Assembly: GCF_036346855.1 (NCBI RefSeq)
Contig: NZ_CP107841.1
Span: forward strand, 2,046,001 to 2,110,000
DNA: 64,000 nucleotides
Source: Streptomyces europaeiscabiei
GTDB taxonomy: Bacteria; Actinomycetota; Actinomycetes; Streptomycetales; Streptomycetaceae
Direction: 5' to 3'
Positions 58,877 to 64,000 of the stretch are shown one piece after another. Made by a program: the position numbers and the translations under genes. Positions within the stretch are counted from its first letter, which is position 1; the number at the start of each line of letters is the position of its first letter. Below the pieces are notes generated by a model that was given only the letters and a program-made list of their open reading frames with translations, searched no databases and was not told the DNA's origin.

Positions 58877-60238
58877 TCACATTCCCGCGATGAGCTTCTC
58901 CACCCGGTCGTCGACGGAACGGAACGGGTCCTTGCACAACACCGTGCGTTGTGCCTGGTCGTTGAGCTTGAGATGCACCCAGTCGACCGTGAAATCCCGA
59001 CGCTGTTCCTGTGCGCGCCGGATGAAGTCCCCGCGCAGCCGCGCCCGAGTGGTCTGCGGCGGAACCGACTTGCCCTCGAAGATCTTCAAGTCATTGCAGA
59101 TACGAGTGGCTTGACCTTTCCTCTCCAACAGGTAGTAGAGGCCACGACGACGGTGGATGTCGTGATATGCGAGGTCTATCTGCGCGACCCGCGGATGCGA
59201 CATGGTCATGTTGTGCTTCGCCCGGTACCGCTCGATGAGCTTGTACTTCATCACCCAGTCGATTTCGGTACCGATCCGGTCGAGGTCCTCCGCCTCGATC
59301 GCGTCCAGCGTGCGGCCCCACAGCTCCAGGACCTGCTCGACGGTGCCTGTACGGATGCCGCGACGCTCGACGAAGTCCACGGCCTTCTCGTAGTACTCGC
59401 GCTGCACCTCCAGCGCGGAGGCCTCACGGCCGCTGGCCAGCCGCACCTTGCGGCTGCCGGTCAGGTCATGGCTGACCTCGCGGATCGCCCGGATCGGGTT
59501 CTCCAGGGTGAGGTCACGCATGACCGTGCCCGCCTCGATCATGCGCAGCACCAGGTCGGTGGCACCGACCTTCAGCAGCATGGTCGTCTCGGACATGTTC
59601 GAGTCGCCCACGATGACGTGGAGACGGCGGTACCGCTCCGCGTCCGCATGCGGCTCGTCGCGGGTGTTGATGATCGGCCGGGAGCGGGTGGTCGCCGAGC
59701 TGACGCCCTCCCAGATGTGCTCCGCGCGCTGGCTCACGCAGTACACCGCACCACGCGGGGTCTGCAGCACCTTGCCCGCACCACACAGCAGCTGCCGGGT
59801 GACGAGGAACGGAATCAGGATGTCCGCGAGCCGGGAGAACTCCCCGTGCCGCGCCACCAGATAGTTCTCATGGCAACCGTATGAGTTGCCCGCCGAGTCC
59901 GTGTTGTTCTTGAAGAGGTAGACGTCGCCCGCGATTCCCTCCTCGTGCAGGCGGCGTTCGGCGTCGACCAGCAGTCCTTCGAGAATGCGCTCGCCGGCCT
60001 TGTCGTGAGTGACGAGTTCGGTCACGTTGTCACATTCGGGTGTCGCGTATTCCGGATGTGAGCCCACGTCGAGATAGAGGCGGGCCCCGTTCCGCAGAAA
60101 CACATTGCTGCTGCGGCCCCATGACACGACACGGCGGAAGAGGTACCGCGCCACCTCGTCAGGAGACAGACGGCGCTGTCCCCTGAACGTGCACGTGACG
60201 CCGTACTCGTTCTCCAGCCCGAAAATGCGGCGGTCCAT
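58877..60238 (-). CDS. pafA: Proteasome accessory factor PafA (Pup ligase)
   Basis: PafA joins Pup to lysines of target proteins, marking them for the proteasome. The 453-residue protein begins [16 protein letters not shown], where the glutamine synthetase-like fold places the catalytic Glu/metal site, and has [51 protein letters not shown] and the C-terminal [25 protein letters not shown]. Length fits the family. It lies nine bases downstream of the MFS gene, so the two may share a transcript, with prcA and prcB some distance upstream. Confidence 0.97.
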   Translation of the reverse strand: MDRRIFGLENEYGVTCTFRGQRRLSPDEVARYLFRRVVSWGRSSNVFLRNGARLYLDVGSHPEYATPECDNVTELVTHDKAGERILEGLLVDAERRLHEEGIAGDVYLFKNNTDSAGNSYGCHENYLVARHGEFSRLADILIPFLVTRQLLCGAGKVLQTPRGAVYCVSQRAEHIWEGVSSATTRSRPIINTRDEPHADAERYRRLHVIVGDSNMSETTMLLKVGATDLVLRMIEAGTVMRDLTLENPIRAIREVSHDLTGSRKVRLASGREASALEVQREYYEKAVDFVERRGIRTGTVEQVLELWGRTLDAIEAEDLDRIGTEIDWVMKYKLIERYRAKHNMTMSHPRVAQIDLAYHDIHRRRGLYYLLERKGQATRICNDLKIFEGKSVPPQTTRARLRGDFIRRAQEQRRDFTVDWVHLKLNDQAQRTVLCKDPFRSVDDRVEKLIAGM

Positions 60239-60247
60239 GACTGAACA

Positions 60248-61507
60248 TTACGCCCGATCCACCGAGCTGAAACGGGGTTCGGCAGCACGGTTTGGATCAT
60301 TTTCCGATGAGACCGCAACCACCGCACCCTCAGAAGGAACAGCGAGAACCCTCCCGGTCGCCAGCAGAACCAGCAACGACACCGCCCCCGCGGCACCCGG
60401 CACCACGAACCCCCACAGCGTCCCGCCCCACTCGACGACCGGTCCCGCGACCGCCGTTCCGGCCGACTGGCCCACCGTGAACGTCGTCACGATCCAGGAG
60501 AACGCCTCCGTGACCGTGCCCCGTGGCGCGTGCCTGTCGACAAGGACGAACACACAGGCGATGGCCGGCGCCAGGAACACACCCGCGAGCGCCGTCAGCC
60601 CCGTCATGCCCACCGGACCGGGCATCAGCGTCAACGGCACATAACAGACCGCCAGAAGCGCCACCAGCACCTGCAGACGACGCTCCGGCGCACCACCCCA
60701 CTGCCGCGCGCCGTACACCGTGCCGCCCACCAGCGCCCCCAGCCCGACGCCCGCCATCAACCATCCGTAGACGGCGTCCCCACCGTTGTCGTCCGCATAG
60801 GACACGGCGGCCACGGTGATCGAACCGAGCGCGATACCGACGAAGAAGAACGCGCCGAGCAGCGCCAGCAACCCCGGCGAACGCAGCGCGCCCAGCCAGT
60901 GGGCCTCACGCGGAGCGGAACGCCAGGCCCGCGAGGGCGGCGAGACGACCACCCACAGAGCCCCGAGCACCCCGACGACACTGAGCACGACGAGCGCGGC
61001 CGACGCCGACCACAGCGCCACGCACAGGGTCACCAGCAGCGGCCCCACGGTGAACATGACCTCCTGCGCCACCGCGTCCATCGCGTACGCCGTGTGCACC
61101 TGCCCCTCCTTGTGCAGGACGGAGGACCACAGGGCCCGCAGCCCGCCCTCCAGAGGCGGCGTGAACAGCCCGGCGACCGCCATCGCGAGATACGCCACCG
61201 GCAACGGATCCAGCCCCGAGAGAGCGAAGACGGACATGGCGAGAGCGGCGACGACAGCCGCCGGCAACTGCACACGCGGCTGCCCGTGGAGGTCCACGAG
61301 CCGCCCCAGCAGCGGCTGCCCCACCGCATTGGCGACGCCGTACACGGCGGCCAGCGCGCCCGCCAGACTGTAGGTACCGCCCTCCGCACGGACGAAGAGC
61401 ACGATCGCGATCGCGGCGGTGGCGTTCGGCAACCGGCCCACCAGCGTTCCGGCGAGCAGCCGAGCGGCGTGCCGCGTCCTGAGGATCTCGAGATATCCGG
61501 CGGCCAT
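60248..61507 (-). CDS. MFS transporter upstream of pafA
   Basis: A 419-residue major facilitator with about 12 membrane helices. RHAARLLAGTLVGRLPNATAAIAIVLFVR, then VANAVGQPLLGRLVDLHGQPR, carries the MFS motif A-like DLHGQPR between helices 2 and 3. The substrate is unknown. Genes of this sort lie next to pafA in Streptomyces. It is divergent from the LacI regulator gene, which may control it, and ends nine bases before pafA. Confidence 0.9.
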   Translation of the reverse strand: MAAGYLEILRTRHAARLLAGTLVGRLPNATAAIAIVLFVRAEGGTYSLAGALAAVYGVANAVGQPLLGRLVDLHGQPRVQLPAAVVAALAMSVFALSGLDPLPVAYLAMAVAGLFTPPLEGGLRALWSSVLHKEGQVHTAYAMDAVAQEVMFTVGPLLVTLCVALWSASAALVVLSVVGVLGALWVVVSPPSRAWRSAPREAHWLGALRSPGLLALLGAFFFVGIALGSITVAAVSYADDNGGDAVYGWLMAGVGLGALVGGTVYGARQWGGAPERRLQVLVALLAVCYVPLTLMPGPVGMTGLTALAGVFLAPAIACVFVLVDRHAPRGTVTEAFSWIVTTFTVGQSAGTAVAGPVVEWGGTLWGFVVPGAAGAVSLLVLLATGRVLAVPSEGAVVAVSSENDPNRAAEPRFSSVDRA

Positions 61508-61544
61508 GTCCTGCCTCTCGATGCGCTCTCGACGAGCGAAGTGT

Positions 61545-61571
61545 TACGTATAACGTCCTCCGTCATACGTA
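61545..61571. promoter_or_regulatory. Inverted repeat between MFS and lacI-type genes
   Basis: TACGTAT (61545-61551) and ATACGTA (61565-61571) form 7-bp arms with a 13-base spacer in the divergent gap. The AT-rich centre and position suit an operator for the LacI protein. Its own half CGTATAACG also has partial internal symmetry, so the exact site is uncertain. Confidence 0.45.
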
Positions 61572-61615
61572 CCATGTGCCCTGTCCACGAGTCCAGACGA
61601 AGGAGCAGGCCGACA

Positions 61616-62629
61616 GTGGCACGAGGTAGTACACGGCCCACGAGCCGTGACGTCGCCCAGGCCGCCGGCGTCTCCCAGGCCGCCGTCTCCCTGGTCCTCG
61701 GCGACAAGTGGCGCGGCCGCGTCTCCGAGACCACGGCAGAACGCGTACGCGAAGCCGCACGCGAAATGGGCTACCGGCCCAACCTCGCCGCCCGCAACCT
61801 CCGCCTCGGCCACACCCGGACCGTACTGCTCGTCGTCCCCGCCCTGACCACCGAATTCTTCGCCGGCGTCTACACAGGCGCCGCCCGCGTCGCCGCGCAC
61901 CACGGCTTCGGAGTGGTCCTGTACCCCTCCCCCGAAGGCGTCGGCCCCGCCCGCGACCCCTTCGCCTCCGCCCAGGCCGCCCTCGACGGCGTCATCGCCT
62001 CATCCATGGCCGCCGACGCCCTGACCGCCATCCGGGGCGACCAACTGCCCCTGGTGATGCTCGACAGCGACCCCGAAGGCAGCCTGGGAGCCGCCACCGT
62101 CAACCTCGACATCCGCGACGGCGTACGACAGATCGCCGAACACCTGCTCACGCTCGGACACCGCCACTTCCTGCACCTGGCCGCCGACATCCCCTCCTGG
62201 ACCTTCGACGTACGCGCCCGCGAACTGGCGGCCCAGGTCCGCTCGACACCCGGCACGTCCCTGACCACGGCAGCCGCCCCGATCTCCATCGACGGAGCAC
62301 TGGCCGCCGCGGAAGCCGCGCTGAACGGACCCGGGAACCGGCCCACCGCGGTCGTCTGCGACGACGACAAGCTGGCCGCCGGCGCCTACAAGGCCGCACG
62401 ACGGCTCGGACTGCGGGTACCGGAGGACGTCTCCGTGACCGGACTCGACGACCTGGCCCTCGCCACCGCCCTCGACCCCGAGCTGACGACCGTACGGCTG
62501 GACTCCGAGCTGTTCGGGGAACGGGGCATGGAAGCGCTGCTGGCCGTCCTGGAAGGCCGCACGCCCGCCGAGGGGGACATTCCCGTGGAGTTGGTGGTGC
62601 GGGGGTCCACGGCACCACCAGGACCCTGA
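61616..62629 (+). CDS. LacI-family transcriptional regulator
   Basis: A 337-residue LacI-family repressor. The HTH and hinge read TSRDVAQAAGVSQAAVSLVLGDKWRGRVSETTAERVREAAREMGYRPNLAARNLR, then a periplasmic-binding-protein-like sugar/effector domain (TVLLVVPALTTEFFAGVYTG; AVVCDDDKLAAGAYKAARRLGLRVPEDVSVTGLDDL). The GTG at 61616 with AAGGAG ten bases upstream was chosen over an ATG at 61574, which would extend the N-terminus by 14 residues. Divergent from the MFS gene, the likely target; convergent on prcA. Confidence 0.92.
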   Translation: MARGSTRPTSRDVAQAAGVSQAAVSLVLGDKWRGRVSETTAERVREAAREMGYRPNLAARNLRLGHTRTVLLVVPALTTEFFAGVYTGAARVAAHHGFGVVLYPSPEGVGPARDPFASAQAALDGVIASSMAADALTAIRGDQLPLVMLDSDPEGSLGAATVNLDIRDGVRQIAEHLLTLGHRHFLHLAADIPSWTFDVRARELAAQVRSTPGTSLTTAAAPISIDGALAAAEAALNGPGNRPTAVVCDDDKLAAGAYKAARRLGLRVPEDVSVTGLDDLALATALDPELTTVRLDSELFGERGMEALLAVLEGRTPAEGDIPVELVVRGSTAPPGP

Positions 62630-62720
62630 CGAGGGCCACCAGACCGCGGGACGACCCTGGCTGATCACGCAGTCCCCGCGCCCCCACCAGGGACACTCCG
62701 GTGCGACCTCACAACGCCGC

Positions 62721-62748
62721 GCGCCCCGGCCTGTGCCGGCCGGGGCGC
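62721..62748. terminator. Bidirectional terminator between lacI-type gene and prcA
   Basis: GCGCCCCGGC (62721-62730) and GCCGGGGCGC (62739-62748) form a perfect 10-bp stem with an 8-base loop, 92 bases after the LacI stop and 34 bases past the prcA stop. The convergent position supports termination from both sides. Confidence 0.85.
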
Positions 62749-62781
62749 ACTACGGGCGGGGTGTTTCCTAAAACGCCGGTA

Positions 62782-63522
62782 CTACTCGTCCTCGTCGGCG
62801 CTCTCGGCCTCGGTCGCGGCACCGTCGATCTCCAGCAGGCGGCCCAGCTGGCGACCCACGATGCGCTTGAACTTGCGCTTCTGAGGGCGGGTACGGTCGA
62901 GGACGGCGACCTCCAGACGCTCGGCGGGGATCTCCCGCTGGGTGCCGTTGGTGTCGCGCGACAGGGCCTGCACGGCGAGCTTCAGGGCCTCCGCCAGAGA
63001 CATACCGTCCTCATGGCGCTGGTCCAGATAAGTACTGATCTGCTCGGCGTTACCACCGACCGCGACCGAGCCGTGCTCGTCCACGATCGAACCGTCATGT
63101 GGCAGCCGATAGATCTGATCGCCCTCGGGGGTCTCCCCCACCTCGGCCACGACCAGCTCCACCTCGTACGGCTTCTCGGCCGCCGAGGAGAAGATCGTGC
63201 CCAGCGTCTGGGCGTAGACGTTGGCGAGACCACGGGCGGTCACGTCGTCACGGTCGTAGGTGTAACCACGGAGGTCGGCGTAGCGCACACCACCGATCCG
63301 CAGGTTCTCGTACTCGTTGTACTTACCGGCGGCCGCGAAGCCGATCCGGTCGTAGATCTCGCTGAACTTGTGCAGCGCACGGGACGGGTTCTCGCCGACG
63401 AACACAATGCCGTCGGCATACTGCAGCACGACCAGGCTGCGGCCACGGGCGATGCCCTTGCGGGCGTACTCCGCCCGATCCGCCATCGCCTGCTGGGGTG
63501 AGACATAGAACGGCGTCGACAC
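62782..63522 (-). CDS. prcA: 20S proteasome alpha subunit
   Basis: A 246-residue alpha subunit forming the outer rings of the 20S proteasome. [39 protein letters not shown] is the usual N-terminal helix and gate region, followed by [42 protein letters not shown]. The acidic C-terminal tail ([11 protein letters not shown]) is family-typical. GTG start at 63522. Downstream of prcB on the minus strand after 67 bp. Confidence 0.97.
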   Translation of the reverse strand: MSTPFYVSPQQAMADRAEYARKGIARGRSLVVLQYADGIVFVGENPSRALHKFSEIYDRIGFAAAGKYNEYENLRIGGVRYADLRGYTYDRDDVTARGLANVYAQTLGTIFSSAAEKPYEVELVVAEVGETPEGDQIYRLPHDGSIVDEHGSVAVGGNAEQISTYLDQRHEDGMSLAEALKLAVQALSRDTNGTQREIPAERLEVAVLDRTRPQKRKFKRIVGRQLGRLLEIDGAATEAESADEDE

Positions 63523-63589
63523 CGGTTATCCGTCCCTTTCTGTCGAAGTCACTGGATCACCTTGATAAGAAGGCCGTCGACCGGACCGG

Positions 63590-64000
63590 CTAGAGCAGCG
63601 CGGCGCGCGGGCCGTCGGGCTGCTCCAGGCGCCGCTCCAGGATCGAGCGGGCGATCTCGGAGGACTCCTCGTCGGTGAGCCGGCGGAAGCCGTCCTCGGT
63701 GATCACGGTGACGATGGGGTAGATCCGGCGGGCGACATCGGGGCCACCGGTGGCCGAGTCGTCGTCTGCCGCGTCGTAGAGGGCCTGGATCACGAGGGTC
63801 GTCGCCTCGTCCTCGGTGAGGTCGGCACGGAAGAGCTTCTTCATCGCGCCGCGCGCGAAGATCGAGCCGGAACCGGTGGCCGCGTAGCCGCTCTCCTCGG
63901 AGCGGCCACCCGTCACGTCGTAGGAGAAGATGCGGCCCTTGTTCCGGTCGACGTCGAAACCGGCGAAGAGCGGGACGACGGCCAGGCCCTGCATGGCCAT
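63590..64000 (-). CDS. prcB: 20S proteasome beta subunit (C-terminal part)
   Basis: The last 136 residues of the proteolytic beta subunit, cut by the right edge. [47 protein letters not shown] is the conserved substrate-binding and assembly part, and [29 protein letters not shown] follows as in actinobacterial PrcB. The catalytic N-terminal Thr lies outside the window. It precedes prcA in the expected order prcB-prcA. Confidence 0.96.
   Translation of the reverse strand: MAMQGLAVVPLFAGFDVDRNKGRIFSYDVTGGRSEESGYAATGSGSIFARGAMKKLFRADLTEDEATTLVIQALYDAADDDSATGGPDVARRIYPIVTVITEDGFRRLTDEESSEIARSILERRLEQPDGPRAALL

Noticed and set aside
63535..63555. Third TetR-type operator (CTTTCTGTCG near prcA)
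   Set aside because: Only one half matches and no facing CGACAG arm is present at the required spacing.

Overview
The window is a high-GC, gene-dense stretch of chromosome that reads as Streptomyces: GC-biased third codon positions, frequent GTG/TTG starts, 4-base start/stop overlaps, a conservon (the multi-gene histidine kinase/Roadblock/DUF742/GTPase/P450 module), rare TTA codons, and the pup-proteasome/pafBC/tatAC neighbourhood. From memory the gene order matches the S. coelicolor core region running from pheST through infC, glnA4, the cvn9 (rar) conservon and tatAC to the proteasome genes. I could not run a search to confirm this. No tRNA, rRNA, CRISPR, prophage or intact insertion sequence was seen.

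Layout. 1-7083: translation block on the minus strand (infC-rpmI-rplT, a SpoU/TrmH methyltransferase, a PAS histidine kinase with a TTA codon, pheS-pheT), then a DUF1844 protein and an SseB protein. 7233-14260: serine hydrolase, a mycosin-like protease overlapping a proline-rich membrane protein, a fold-type-III PLP enzyme, a DUF2510 protein. 14316-21258: a divergent cluster that reads as a complete gamma-glutamyl route for ethanolamine: GlnA4-like synthetase, aldehyde dehydrogenase and short-chain dehydrogenase on one side, GntR regulator, ethanolamine-type permease and gamma-glutamyl hydrolase on the other. 21259-29677: an accessory stretch with direct repeats, a copy of a recurrent intergenic element, LysR/TehA, a TroA-like receptor, an XRE-cupin regulator, a frameshifted glycine-betaine-binding pseudogene, a 5'-3' exonuclease, an iron-box-controlled siderophore-interacting protein and a tandem-repeat tract.

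29678-49406: class C-type serine hydrolase, an N-formylglutamate amidohydrolase-like protein with a glycine-rich insert, an APC permease, an orphan cysteine-motif protein, an RluA pseudouridine synthase, the conservon on the minus strand, then a TetR regulator divergent from a four-gene operon: two DUF1989 proteins, a biotin carboxylase of the urea/guanidine type and allophanate hydrolase. A near-identical palindrome lies upstream of both that operon and the permease 10 kb away, which suggests one TetR regulon for uptake and breakdown of urea or, more likely by current knowledge of DUF1989 proteins, guanidine.

49407-64000: a degenerate repeat tract, HelY-type helicase, tatC, tatA, two small conserved proteins, pafC-pafB, two FKBP isomerases, pafA, an MFS transporter, a LacI regulator, prcA and the 3' part of prcB. 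The points most worth follow-up are the shared operator pair, the unrecognised protein at 34281-35633, the attenuator-like leader and AUC start of infC, the P450 without the ExxR arginine, the two TTA codons, and the repeat arrays.
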